Translations under genes and position numbers: made by a program
Part shown: positions 1 to 12,699 of the stretch, in pieces
Numbering within the stretch: the stretch's first letter is position 1
Layout: every line of letters starts with the position of its first letter
The notes under the pieces: model-generated
Databases searched by the model: none
Seen by the model: the letters and a program-made list of their open reading frames with translations, nothing else
What the model was told of the DNA's origin: nothing
Origin: Marivita sp.
GTDB lineage: Bacteria > Pseudomonadota > Alphaproteobacteria > Rhodobacterales > Rhodobacteraceae
Assembly (NCBI RefSeq): GCF_017643905.1
Contig: NZ_JAEPMO010000013.1
Coordinates: 1-45,134, forward strand
Length of the DNA stretch: 45,134 nt
Reading direction: 5' to 3'

Positions 1-789
1 CTCCCGCTCATGATATTTCACCTCTGCCGCGCGTGAGGCAAACTTGTTCCAAGGACATACGGCCAGACAATCGTCGCAGCCATAGATGCGGTTGCCCATC
101 AACCCACGCAGGTCTTCGTCCACCGGCCCATGATGCTCGATCGTCAAGTAGGAAATGCAGCGCCGCGCATCCAACTGATAGGGCGCTGGGAACGCCTCGG
201 TCGGGCACACATCCAGACAGGCCCGACACGACCCGCAATGATCCACTTCGGCCACATCTGGCGTCAGATCAAGCGTGGTAAAGAGCGAGCCGATAAAGAA
301 CCACGACCCCAACTCACGCGACACAAGGTTTGTGTGCTTGCCCTGCCAGCCCAGTCCCGCCACCTGCCCCAACGGCTTTTCCGGCACTGGTGCCGTGTCG
401 ACGAACACCTTCACCTCGCCTCCACCTTCGGCGATCAGCCAGCGCGCCAGACGCTTAAGCCGTTTCTTCACCACATCATGGTAATCACGGTTCTGCGCGT
501 AGACCGAGATGGCCGCCTGCTCGGGATGCTCAAGCACGTCCAACGGATCATGCTCTGGCCCGTAATTCTCAGCCAACATGATGACCGACTGGGCCTCTGG
601 CCACAGCACTTGCGGCGCACCGCGCCAATGCGCGCGGTCAGCCAGCCAGCCCATCTGCCCATGATAGCCTGCATCCAGAAACGCGCGCAGTCGCTTTGGA
701 ACCTCCGGAACGTCCCACGGGCGACAGATGCGGCAGGCCGAGAACCCTTCGATCAACGCCTGCGCTTTCAATCGGGCCGTGAGGTCCAT
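1..789 (-). CDS. queG: Epoxyqueuosine reductase QueG, 3' end cut by the window edge
   Basis: QueG reduces epoxyqueuosine to queuosine in the wobble base of tRNAs, using cobalamin and two [4Fe-4S] clusters in the cytoplasm. Reading the minus strand from the ATG at 789 gives 263 uninterrupted codons that run off the window at base 1. The frame carries the ferredoxin-like motif [12 protein letters not shown] near residue 185 and the family signature [17 protein letters not shown] near residue 240. Family members are about 340-380 residues, so roughly the last 100 are outside the window. The gene follows the GST gene after 46 bp and is probably cotranscribed with it. A perfect 10-bp inverted repeat lies in that gap. 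Identification is firm from the cluster motifs; the C-terminal part cannot be judged. Confidence 0.93.
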   Translation of the reverse strand, partial: MDLTARLKAQALIEGFSACRICRPWDVPEVPKRLRAFLDAGYHGQMGWLADRAHWRGAPQVLWPEAQSVIMLAENYGPEHDPLDVLEHPEQAAISVYAQNRDYHDVVKKRLKRLARWLIAEGGGEVKVFVDTAPVPEKPLGQVAGLGWQGKHTNLVSRELGSWFFIGSLFTTLDLTPDVAEVDHCGSCRACLDVCPTEAFPAPYQLDARRCISYLTIEHHGPVDEDLRGLMGNRIYGCDDCLAVCPWNKFASRAAEVKYHERE

Positions 790-804
790 GCATGTCCCCA
801 TGTT

Positions 805-828
805 CCGATTTTTCGGACGAAAAATCGG
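805..828. repeat. Perfect inverted repeat between the GST gene and queG
   Basis: The arms CCGATTTTTC and GAAAAATCGG (10 bp each, 4-nt loop GGAC) form a perfect hairpin in the 46-bp gap between the GST stop and the queG start. It lacks a following T-run on the minus strand, so it is more likely an intercistronic mRNA structure than a strong terminator. The function is inferred only. Confidence 0.5.
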
Positions 829-835
829 GTCCGCC

Positions 836-1501
836 TCAGAAATCCAGATCGGCATAATGCGGCGGTTGCGGGAAGCCCGGCACCTGATCGGCCAGGATCG
901 ACCGGAAGGCCGGGCGAGATTTGATCTTGGCGTACCAATCCTTGACCACGGCGCTGCGGTTCCAGTCGACATCCCGGATGTAGTCCAGCGACGACAGATG
1001 CGCGGCAGCGGCAAAATCGGCAAGCGTCATGGTATCCCCCGCAAGCCAGCGGCGATGATCCAGAAGCCACGCCATATAATCAAGGTGATACTTGATCGCC
1101 TTGGCCCCAGACTTGACGTTCGCGCTGTCCGGAAAGCCCTGCTTGGTGACCTTCTTGTTCACCCGCTCGTAAAGCAGTTTCGACGTCACCTCATTGTGGA
1201 ACTTGTCGTCGAACCAACCCACCAGACGCCGCACTTCATAGCGCGCATCCAGCGACCGGGGCATCAGCGGCGGTTCGGGATATTTCTCTTCGAGATATTC
1301 GCAGATGGCCGCACTTTCCGCCATCGTACGCCCATCGATCTTGAGAACAGGCACCTTCGCAGCGGGATTGCGGCGCAGGAAATCCGGGTCTTTCTCCCAG
1401 TATTTCTCTTCCACCAACTCGCACTCGATCTTCTTTTCCGCAAGGCTCAGCCGAACCTTGCGGCAGAACGGCGACAACGGAACATGATAGAGTTTGGCCA
1501 T
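836..1501 (-). CDS. Glutathione S-transferase family protein
   Basis: This 221-residue protein has the usual GST size and order: an N-terminal thioredoxin-like domain (about residues 1-78) starting [18 protein letters not shown], then an all-helical C-terminal domain. The PFCRKV segment resembles the N-terminal active-site region of GSTs that use Ser or Cys. KVPVLKIDG carries the conserved cis-proline, and [14 protein letters not shown] is the glutathione-gamma-Glu binding segment. In the C-terminal domain, [14 protein letters not shown] is the typical N-capping box and hydrophobic staple region. It would bind glutathione and act on an unknown electrophile in the cytoplasm. It lies upstream of queG on the same strand. 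The start at 1501 has only a weak ribosome binding site. The substrate cannot be told from sequence. Confidence 0.9.
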   Translation of the reverse strand: MAKLYHVPLSPFCRKVRLSLAEKKIECELVEEKYWEKDPDFLRRNPAAKVPVLKIDGRTMAESAAICEYLEEKYPEPPLMPRSLDARYEVRRLVGWFDDKFHNEVTSKLLYERVNKKVTKQGFPDSANVKSGAKAIKYHLDYMAWLLDHRRWLAGDTMTLADFAAAAHLSSLDYIRDVDWNRSAVVKDWYAKIKSRPAFRSILADQVPGFPQPPHYADLDF

Positions 1502-1623
1502 GCGAAACGAGTCTCGAAAATTGGGTGATCGGTCCCTTCTAATTGCCGCGAAGCGCCCCGCAATACAATGGGCCGGAGCCGGATTAATCCCAGACGCGCG
1601 GTTTTCGTCTCACCCAACCGGGC

Positions 1624-2436
1624 TCAATTCTGGAAACAGGCGGCCCGACCGTCCTGATTGATGGTCTCTGCCCCACTCCGGATCGAACGGGCGCGGCGGT
1701 CCACGAAATTGCTCGGGTTCGAGGCGGATCGCGTCTTGGGCGACGGCAGAACCGCGGCCAGCCGCGCTGCCTGAAGAGGGCTGAGATCGGCAGCATCAAC
1801 GCCGAAATAATGCTGGGCAGCAGCCTGTACGCCAAACACACCCTCGTCGAATTCAGCGACGTTCAGATACAGCTCAAGAATACGCCGCTTGGACCACATC
1901 GCTTCGGACACCGGGGTCAGCACCGCCTCCAGGCCTTTGCGCACCCAGGACCGGTCCTGCCAGAGAAACACGTTCTTTACGACCTGCTGCGAAATCGTCG
2001 AGGCGCCCCGCGCGCCGCCTGCTTCGATGGCGGCCTGAATGGCGTCTACATCAAAGCCCCAGTGCAGACAGAAATTTGCGTCTTCCGCCGCCACGGCAGA
2101 GCGGAACATCACTGGTGCGATCTGCTCGGCATCGACCCAGACCTGATCGACGGGCGCGCCCAGACGGCGCCCCTCGGACCACATCGTATGGGTTGTCGGC
2201 GGGTTCACAACGCCGAACAGCCCGACAATCGCCAGAACCAGAACGATCAGCGCAAGAGCCGTGCGAAAGCCCCATTTCAACAGCCAGCGATAGGGCGCGA
2301 GGATCTTGTCGACCAGACCCGGCTCTTTTCCGGCACGCGTGCGCTTGGCCTTCGGCTTGTTCAGCCGAGGCCCCTGCTGAGGAGTGGGTTTGGGTTTTCC
2401 GCCTGCCATCGCAGGCACATTAGGCGCAACTGCCAT
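1624..2436 (-). CDS. mtgA: Monofunctional peptidoglycan glycosyltransferase MtgA
   Basis: MtgA polymerises lipid II into glycan strands at the outer face of the inner membrane. The protein has a basic, proline-rich N-terminus, one membrane segment at about residues 45-68 (FRTALALIVLVLAIVGLFGV) and then a GT51 domain. The domain shows AAEDANFCLHWGFD, with the catalytic Glu in the EDxxF motif, and GASTISQQVVKNVFLW, the second GT51 signature. LELYLNVAEFDEGVFGVQAA is a third conserved block. There is no transpeptidase domain, which separates it from class A PBPs. ATGs occur at 2448, 2436 and 2409. I chose 2436 because GAGGGG lies 12 nt upstream, whereas it directly abuts the 2448 ATG and the 2409 ATG has no such site. 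The length is about 270 residues, slightly above average because of the N-terminal extension. Confidence 0.93.
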   Translation of the reverse strand: MAVAPNVPAMAGGKPKPTPQQGPRLNKPKAKRTRAGKEPGLVDKILAPYRWLLKWGFRTALALIVLVLAIVGLFGVVNPPTTHTMWSEGRRLGAPVDQVWVDAEQIAPVMFRSAVAAEDANFCLHWGFDVDAIQAAIEAGGARGASTISQQVVKNVFLWQDRSWVRKGLEAVLTPVSEAMWSKRRILELYLNVAEFDEGVFGVQAAAQHYFGVDAADLSPLQAARLAAVLPSPKTRSASNPSNFVDRRARSIRSGAETINQDGRAACFQN

Positions 2437-2566
2437 GCAAGAAAACATCCCCTCTGGTCTTGTCCGTCATCGCGGGTAGTCGCAGAATCCGGTGCAAGCT
2501 GGGCCACAGAATGGCAACTTGGTGAAACTGGTTTACTTTTGCCCGATATCGCACAAGACCCAGAGC

Positions 2567-2914
2567 ATGCTTCTCGTTCTCGCGCTTCTTGGCTTCTATC
2601 TGTGCAGCCTTTGGTTGGCCTTCGCCTTTACGCTTGCACAAAAGGCTTTGGTGCAGGGCGTCGGTCTGTGCGCCGTGGCCGCTGTTGCCGCGCTGACGCT
2701 ATGGCTTCTGGTTCAGACGGGTTTTATCGAGCCTTGGCTCTCAATCGCGTTGAGCGGCGCGATCGCTCTTCCGGCGTTCATGATCGGTCTTGGCCTTGCG
2801 ATGGGTGGACTGCTGCGGATCACCGGTCAGAACCGAGACTGGAAATATGGGCTGACCTGCCTTGGCGCGGGCGCACCCGCCGTTCTGGGCGTTCTTGCAG
2901 CCTTTGCAACCTGA
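2567..2914 (+). CDS. Hypothetical small membrane protein
   Basis: From the ATG at 2567 the product is 115 residues. It has about three to four hydrophobic segments: MLLVLALLGFYLCSLWLAFA, then GLCAVAAVAALTLWLLVQ, then ALSGAIALPAFMIGLGLAMG, and a C-terminal GAPAVLGVLAAFA. I recognise no family. An in-frame start further upstream (2492) would add 25 polar residues, but the ATG at 2567 begins exactly where the hydrophobic stretch begins. The ribosome binding site is poor in either case. It is transcribed divergently from mtgA and convergently with the desaturase-acyltransferase gene, whose stop lies only 5 bp away. Hydrophobic patterning and high GC make a real gene likely, but it could be minor or poorly expressed. 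Confidence 0.6.
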   Translation: MLLVLALLGFYLCSLWLAFAFTLAQKALVQGVGLCAVAAVAALTLWLLVQTGFIEPWLSIALSGAIALPAFMIGLGLAMGGLLRITGQNRDWKYGLTCLGAGAPAVLGVLAAFAT

Positions 2915-2919
2915 ACCGC

Positions 2920-5040
2920 TCATGACACGGACCTCCGATTCATTGCTGGGACATGCGGCGCAAGGCGGTCCCATGTTTTGAGAAGAGCGGCGCGATACTG
3001 GCGGATGGGCCGCTCGAACAGCGTGGCAAAGCCAAAACAGATCGACAGCGTCAGCAGCAGGAAGACGAGGTTATAGGCCGGCAGGGTTTCCGGCAGTGTT
3101 GCATCGAGCAGATGCAGCGTCGGGTAATGCACGAGATAGAGCGAGAAGCTGCCACCCGCGACCCAACGCACCGTTTTGGCAATGCCGCCTTCGGTCCGTT
3201 CAGGCCAGGTGTCGGCCAGATACCGCACGCCCACCAGATGCAGCGCGAGGCACAGCGCGATCACCGAGTTCCAAAGCACCTCGTTCGAATAAACAAGAAT
3301 CGCGTGGTGGTCATGCGGCGCAAGCAAGCGCGCGGTAAAGCTTTCCAGATCGGCAGGGATCGACGACATCTTCATCATCACCAGCGCGACAACGCTGCCC
3401 ACCGCAAGCACCCAAGCGCGACCGCGACCGTGGCCATCGGTCAGCACCGACGCATGCCGCCATACCCAGACGCCGACCCACCACGCGGGCAGCAAAGCCA
3501 AGGCTGGCACGCCCACCAGAAGAACCAAAACCAGCAAGACCGCGATGCGCTGAACACCTGTCAGGAACAGCACCGCGCCGAAGATCAGATAGAACGCCAC
3601 CTCGTAGCTCAGTGACCAGATCGGACCGTTGCTGCCAAGGCGCACCCAGTCTCCGGTTCCGGTCCAAAGATTGGTGAGCGTCAGGCCACGCCAGAAGAAT
3701 TCGCCCAGCGGCACGTCCTGATAATAGGGCGCCTGATAGGCCGACATATCCTTGGCTGTGCCTACCGCATCAAAGACCAGCGTCAGCATCAAAGCCGGGA
3801 TCAACACCGACATGATCCGTGTGATCCGGTTGAACCCATAGCGTCCCAATGTTCCGTCGCGCTGCGCAGCATAGGCAATGACCACACCCGACAGGACAAA
3901 GAAGACGGCAACCGCATCGCTGGCCACGTTCCAATCGCGCAGGAACTGATAATCTCCGCCGGTAAAGCGCGTATGCGCCATATGTCCGAACAGCACCGTC
4001 AACGCGGCACCGGCCCGCAGAGCATCCAGCCAGAGCGAAAACCCTTGGCTCATGCGTGCGGTACCCACGGTTCCGGTTGCGGCTGGCCGTCCCTTCCGCA
4101 CCATGCCAAGCACATTCTGTGCGCTTTCCACAAACGGTTTGAACAAGGCAGCGCCAAGGGTCTCATAAGGTTGCTCGCGACGTTGGCCCTTGGCATCGGA
4201 CACGCCAAAGGTCAGGTCCTCGTAGCTTTCGGGAACGTAAAGTGTGCCAAACATCCAGTCCCAGATCGCAAAGATCGACCCGTAGTTCTTGTCATGGTGT
4301 TTGACGGCAACCGAATGGTGAATCTGATGCTGGGCCGGCGAGATCAGGATGTGCTCCATCACCCGGCCGTAGCTGATCCAGATATGGCTGTGCCGGAAGT
4401 TCGAGCCGAGCGTATGGAATAGGAAATAGACCGCATTGGCGCCGCCAATGGTGACCATGCTCAACTCACCAACAAGGAAGTAGAGCGCCAAACCCTGCGC
4501 GATGCCGACGAAAAGCGTCATCAACAGTGAATTGATCATCGGCTCCAGCGGATGCACCCGCTGCACCGTCAAAGGCGTCAGCACATCCGCCGAATGATGC
4601 ACCGCGTGGAACGGCCAAAGCGCGCGCCATTCATGATGCGCGCGGTGTGCCCAATATTTGCAGAAATCGCTGACGACCACGACGATCAGGGTAACGGCAG
4701 CGATGCGCAGCCAGGTGGTTTCGGGCGGCGCGTAATCGGCACCGCCGAATTGCGCCAGAAGCCCGTAGGCGACCGTTGTCGGAAAGAACACCGCGCCAAA
4801 CACGCCCAATACGGCGAAAAAGCGCGATGCGAAAAACAGCTTTATATCCAACAGGTTGGAACGGTGCCGGTAGACCTCTTTCGGCAACAGCCAAGAGGTG
4901 AACGTGCCCGGACTGCCCCGGTATTTCCAGATGCCAAAGGCGATCAGGACCGTGCAGGTCAGGTAAAAAATGGAGTACCGCACATTGAAATCGAAGGGCG
5001 CATCAAGCGTCGCCGCGATAAAGTTCTGCAGTGTTTCCAT
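2920..5040 (-). CDS. Fusion of sterol desaturase/fatty acid hydroxylase with acyltransferase 3
   Basis: This is a 706-residue membrane protein with two recognisable enzymes in one frame. Residues about 1-300 form a fatty-acid-hydroxylase/sterol-desaturase unit with the diiron histidine clusters HRAHH, HAVHHS and HQIHHS, plus several membrane helices. After a short Gly/Thr-rich linker (about 315-330) comes an acyltransferase-3 unit with DALRAGAALTVLFGHM at its start (the conserved Arg...His pair), SYEVAFYLIFGAVLF, and about ten helices. The segment MSQGFSLW after the linker looks like the start of a free-standing acyltransferase. The ATG at 5040 is preceded by GGAG at good spacing, so the ORF extension to 5142 is not needed. 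A role in hydroxylating and acylating a membrane lipid or envelope sugar is inference; the substrate is unknown. Confidence 0.88.
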   Translation of the reverse strand: METLQNFIAATLDAPFDFNVRYSIFYLTCTVLIAFGIWKYRGSPGTFTSWLLPKEVYRHRSNLLDIKLFFASRFFAVLGVFGAVFFPTTVAYGLLAQFGGADYAPPETTWLRIAAVTLIVVVVSDFCKYWAHRAHHEWRALWPFHAVHHSADVLTPLTVQRVHPLEPMINSLLMTLFVGIAQGLALYFLVGELSMVTIGGANAVYFLFHTLGSNFRHSHIWISYGRVMEHILISPAQHQIHHSVAVKHHDKNYGSIFAIWDWMFGTLYVPESYEDLTFGVSDAKGQRREQPYETLGAALFKPFVESAQNVLGMVRKGRPAATGTVGTARMSQGFSLWLDALRAGAALTVLFGHMAHTRFTGGDYQFLRDWNVASDAVAVFFVLSGVVIAYAAQRDGTLGRYGFNRITRIMSVLIPALMLTLVFDAVGTAKDMSAYQAPYYQDVPLGEFFWRGLTLTNLWTGTGDWVRLGSNGPIWSLSYEVAFYLIFGAVLFLTGVQRIAVLLVLVLLVGVPALALLPAWWVGVWVWRHASVLTDGHGRGRAWVLAVGSVVALVMMKMSSIPADLESFTARLLAPHDHHAILVYSNEVLWNSVIALCLALHLVGVRYLADTWPERTEGGIAKTVRWVAGGSFSLYLVHYPTLHLLDATLPETLPAYNLVFLLLTLSICFGFATLFERPIRQYRAALLKTWDRLAPHVPAMNRRSVS

Positions 5041-5141
5041 GTCCCGAACTCCGTACTGGGTCGGGATCGGGATAGGGGGGCAATTTGGCCGTATTGAGGC
5101 TCGTTTTTGTCGCCAATACGCAATCAATGCCCCAAAACGCA

Positions 5142-5169
5142 AACGACCCGGCCGCAGGGCCGGGTCGTT
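5142..5169 (-). terminator. Intrinsic terminator of the gltD-GFA-gltB operon
   Basis: A perfect 12-bp inverted repeat (AACGACCCGGCC and its complement, 4-nt loop) lies 22 bp after the gltB stop. On the minus strand it is followed by TTTGCGTTTTGGGG, a weak T-rich tail, consistent with Rho-independent termination. Confidence 0.8.
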
Positions 5170-5191
5170 GACCTGGTCACTGGCTCCGCAA

Positions 5192-9726
<4,535 letters not shown>

Positions 9727-9730
<4 letters not shown>

Positions 9731-10188
9731 GGCGTGTCTCCTTCGACAAAAGGGTTGTTCGCTTCATATTGCGCCTGCGTCGCGCGCTTGTGGTCGCCTT
9801 TGAGCTGCCCGTAGGCTGGCGCGCGGTCGCAGTAGATTTCAGATATGACGGGAAACGAATCCGCCTCGGCAAACAGCGCGGGCATCAATTCGTACTCGTC
9901 GTCTTCGCCGTTGTTGCGAAGCCAAAGGTTCGTCCCACACACCTCGCAAAAGGTGCGCGAGGCAAAAGGCGTCGACGCGTAGCTCTTGGTCGGGCCCTCG
10001 ACATACACCGCATCGGGTTTTGCAAGAAAGTATCCGGTGATCGTCCCGGACCAGACCCGACACTTCCGGCAGTGGCACACACCAACAGCGGCGACGTAGT
10101 CACCATCCACGCGGATGCGTGTTCCACCGCAAAGGCAGGTGCCAACAAGCCGACCCGTCCGCCGGTAAGGAGCGGCGATATCGCTCAT
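9727..10188 (-). CDS. GFA-family zinc protein embedded in the glutamate synthase operon
   Basis: This 153-residue protein belongs to the GFA/CENP-V fold (once called glutathione-dependent formaldehyde-activating). It has the expected cysteine pattern for zinc: GTCLCGGTRI at about residue 15, CHCRKCRVWSG at about 38, and FCEVCGTNLWLR at about 80. The ATG at 10188 overlaps the gltD stop (ATGA), and its own stop overlaps the gltB ATG in the same way. It is therefore the middle cistron of a tightly coupled operon. The longer reading frame up to 10392 lies inside gltD and is not needed. No biochemical function is established for most members. A role tied to glutamate synthase is inferred from position only. 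Confidence 0.9.
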
Positions 10189-11618
10189 TCCGCAGCGACG
10201 GCACTCGCGCCGTTCAACTGGCGCAGCACGGCCTCGGCACAGTCGCGTCCATCGCGGATCGCCCAGACAACCAGCGACGCACCGCGCACGATGTCGCCCA
10301 CGGCATAGACCCCCGGCAGCGCCGTTGCACCTGTGGTGAATTCCGCCTTGATCGTGCCCCAACGGGTCACTTCCAGTTCCGGCACACCCCAAAGCGTCGG
10401 AAGCGCTTCCGGTTCAAAGCCCAGCGCCTTGATGACGATATCCGCAGGCTCAACATAGTCCGACCCTTCGATCACTTCAGGCATCTGACGACCGGTAGCA
10501 TCCGGCAAACCAAGCCGCATCCGTTCAACGATCACGCCGTTCACGGGATCGCCGGTAAAGCCCTTGGGCGCGGTCAGCCATTCGAACTGCACGCCTTCTT
10601 CCTCGGCGTTCTGCACTTCGCGCTGCGACCCCGGCATGTTGGCGCGGTCACGGCGATAGAGACATTTAACCGACTCGGCCCCCTGACGGATCGCGGTGCG
10701 GACGCAGTCCATGGCGGTATCGCCACCACCGATCACGACAACCTTCTTGCCTGCCGCGTTCAGCTTGCCGCTGTCGAATTCAGCCACGTCGTCGCCAAAG
10801 CTCTTGCGGTTCGACGCGGTCAGATAATCGAGCGCCTTGACGATGCCATCGGCACCCGACCCCGGACCGCCCAGATCACGCGACTTGTAGACGCCGGTCG
10901 CGATGATCACCGCGTCATGCTGTTCGCGGATCTCGTCAAACGACATGTCCTCACCGATGTTGCAGTTCAGAACAAAGCGCACGCCGCCCTTTTCCAGCTG
11001 ATCGTTCCGGCGCATGACAATGGGCTTCTCAAGCTTGAAACCGGGGATGCCGTACGTCAGCAGACCACCCGCGCGGTCGTAACGGTCATAAACGGTGACC
11101 TGCACACCCTGACGGCGCAGCACGTCGGCCGCAGCCAAGCCACCCGGCCCTGCACCGATGATCGCAACGCTTTCCTTGCGCTCCCGTGCGGGCTTGATCG
11201 GCAGAACCCAACCTTCTTCCCACGCGGTATCGGTGATGTACTTTTCGACCGACCCGATGGTCACAGTGCCGTGGCCGGATTGTTCGATCACGCAATTGCC
11301 TTCGCACAGACGGTCCTGCGGACAGATGCGGCCACAGATTTCCGGGAAGGTATTGGTCGCCTGGCTGACCTCATAGGCCTCCTGCAACCGGCCTTCGGCG
11401 GTCAGGCGCAGCCAATCGGGGATATTGTTGTGCAGCGGGCAATGCGACTGGCAATAGGGCACACCGCACTGTGAACAGCGGCTGGCCTGTTCCTTTGCCT
11501 TCGCATCGGCATATTCCGCGTAAATTTCGTGGAAGTCCTCGCGCCGCTCTTCGGCAGCACGCTTTGTGGGCATGTCGCGTTCAACTTTGACGAACTTCAA
11601 CATCGGCTGCTTTGCCAT
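10185..11618 (-). CDS. gltD: Glutamate synthase (NADPH) small subunit
   Basis: GltD oxidises NADPH with FAD and passes electrons through [4Fe-4S] clusters to GltB. The 477 residues begin MAKQPMLKFVKVER. The N-terminal cluster domain has CSQCGVPYCQSHCPLHNN and CGRICPQDRLCEGNC. The FAD-binding site is IGAGPGGLAAADVLRRQG, and the NADPH-binding site is VVIGGGDTAMDC. The C-terminal GVYAVGDIVRG is the second FAD motif. I chose the ATG at 11618, with GGAAGGA upstream, over the frame's first start at 11684, which would add residues unlike the family. A perfect TATAAT box lies at 11653-11658 on the minus strand. Gene order gltD-GFA-gltB is on one transcript. Confidence 0.97.
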   Translation of the reverse strand: MAKQPMLKFVKVERDMPTKRAAEERREDFHEIYAEYADAKAKEQASRCSQCGVPYCQSHCPLHNNIPDWLRLTAEGRLQEAYEVSQATNTFPEICGRICPQDRLCEGNCVIEQSGHGTVTIGSVEKYITDTAWEEGWVLPIKPARERKESVAIIGAGPGGLAAADVLRRQGVQVTVYDRYDRAGGLLTYGIPGFKLEKPIVMRRNDQLEKGGVRFVLNCNIGEDMSFDEIREQHDAVIIATGVYKSRDLGGPGSGADGIVKALDYLTASNRKSFGDDVAEFDSGKLNAAGKKVVVIGGGDTAMDCVRTAIRQGAESVKCLYRRDRANMPGSQREVQNAEEEGVQFEWLTAPKGFTGDPVNGVIVERMRLGLPDATGRQMPEVIEGSDYVEPADIVIKALGFEPEALPTLWGVPELEVTRWGTIKAEFTTGATALPGVYAVGDIVRGASLVVWAIRDGRDCAEAVLRQLNGASAVAAE

Positions 11619-11652
11619 AGCGCATGTCCTTCCCTTCATCTGGTCGCGCCTG

Positions 11653-11658
11653 ATTATA
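11653..11658 (-). promoter_or_regulatory. Probable -10 box of the gltD promoter
   Basis: On the minus strand this reads TATAAT, 35 nt before the gltD ATG, leaving a leader of about 25-30 nt. The -35 is uncertain; GTGACT about 20 nt upstream is the nearest match. Supported only by sequence resemblance. Confidence 0.45.
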
Positions 11659-11704
11659 GAAGACCAAAGAGAAAGAAAAGTCACTTATGCTGACCTATTT
11701 TTGT

Positions 11705-11767
11705 GAATTTCGCCTGCGTCGAGGCAAATTCATGCTGCAATGCAGCTATTTTAGGTCCGATCCGGAC
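11705..11767. repeat. Three consecutive hairpins in the gltD/uppP divergent region
   Basis: In an AT-rich divergent gap lie GAATTT-C-GCCT / AGGC-AAATTC (11705-11731, one bulge), GCTGC / GCAGC (11734-11746, 3-nt loop) and GTCCG / CGGAC (11755-11767, 3-nt loop). They are upstream of the putative gltD -10 box, so they are operators or uppP leader structure rather than gltD leader. I cannot assign a regulator. Confidence 0.45.
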
Positions 11768-11838
11768 TTAAATTTATCCTTCCTATTGGTTTTAAAGGCT
11801 TTATACCCAAGCCAGAATTTGTACTCGGACATCACACC

Positions 11839-12642
11839 ATGGCCCTGACCCATCTGCTTATCCTAGCGTTGATTCAGGGCATTACAGAATTTTTGCCGAT
11901 TTCCTCGTCGGGCCACCTGATTCTCCTGCCGAATCTGACAGGTATGGCCGATCAGGGGCAGGCACTTGATGTGGCCGTACATGTCGGAACACTGCTGGCA
12001 GTGATCCTCTATTTCTGGTCCGACGTGAAAATCGTGACACTCGGCGCAGGGCGTGTGATCCGGGGCAAGATCGACACCCAAGGCGCGTTCTGGGCGCTCT
12101 GCCTGATCATCGCCACCATCCCGGTCATCCTGGTGGGTCTGGCGCTCAAGCTGTCGGGCCTCAATGATCTGTTGCGCTCCACCGCCGTGATCGGCTGGAC
12201 CATGCTGCTCTTCGGCATCGTCCTCTATTGGGCTGACCAGACCGGTCCGACAACCAAACGCGCCGAAAGCTGGAGCCTGAAAGACGCCACCATCATGGGT
12301 CTCTGGCAGGCGCTGGCCCTGATCCCCGGCACCTCACGCTCGGGCATCACCATCACCGCGGGGCGGCAACTGGGCTATGATCGGGAAAGCGCGGCAAGGC
12401 TGTCCATGCTGATGTCGATCCCGACGATCCTCGCCTCGGGCGCGTTGCTCAGCATCGAAGTCGCGCAAGAGGCGGATATGAGCATCGTCCGCGACGCCGG
12501 GATCGCGGCGGTCTTTGCCCTCCTTTCGGCATTGGCAGCGCTGAAACTGATGTTCAAACTGCTGAAATCCGTCAGCTTCACACCGTACGTGATCTACCGT
12601 GTGATCCTCGGCGTGATCCTTTTGGTTATCGCCTACACTTGA
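11839..12642 (+). CDS. uppP: Undecaprenyl-diphosphatase UppP (BacA)
   Basis: UppP dephosphorylates undecaprenyl diphosphate, which recycles the lipid carrier for peptidoglycan synthesis and gives bacitracin resistance. The 267-residue protein has the usual length. It shows both signatures of the family: QGITEFLPISSSGHL near residue 15 (catalytic Glu and Ser-rich loop) and PGTSRSGITITAGR near residue 155 (catalytic Arg), plus seven to eight hydrophobic helices. It is the only gene of its transcript. Downstream it converges on rlmH across a gap that contains a two-hairpin palindromic element. The ribosome binding site is weak; the start is fixed by the family N-terminus. Confidence 0.97.
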   Translation: MALTHLLILALIQGITEFLPISSSGHLILLPNLTGMADQGQALDVAVHVGTLLAVILYFWSDVKIVTLGAGRVIRGKIDTQGAFWALCLIIATIPVILVGLALKLSGLNDLLRSTAVIGWTMLLFGIVLYWADQTGPTTKRAESWSLKDATIMGLWQALALIPGTSRSGITITAGRQLGYDRESAARLSMLMSIPTILASGALLSIEVAQEADMSIVRDAGIAAVFALLSALAALKLMFKLLKSVSFTPYVIYRVILGVILLVIAYT

Positions 12643-12654
12643 CCAAAGGCACCC

Positions 12655-12696
12655 GCTTTCGGTCGACCGAAAGCCACGATGCGTCGTCGCATCGTG
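12655..12696. repeat. Two-hairpin palindromic repeat, copy 1
   Basis: Hairpin 1 (12655-12674) is a perfect 20-nt palindrome, GCTTTCGGTCGACCGAAAGC. Hairpin 2 (12675-12696) follows directly: CACGATGCG, loop TCGT, CGCATCGTG. The same pair in the same order recurs at 43442-43482. The copy lies between the convergent uppP and rlmH genes, so it could act as a two-way terminator or be a REP-like dispersed element. Confidence 0.8.
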
Positions 12697-12699
12697 TCC

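Noticed and set aside
10189-10392. Extended GFA protein start inside gltD
   Set aside because: The extra 68 residues are an out-of-frame reading of gltD; the ATG at 10188 with ATGA overlap fits better.
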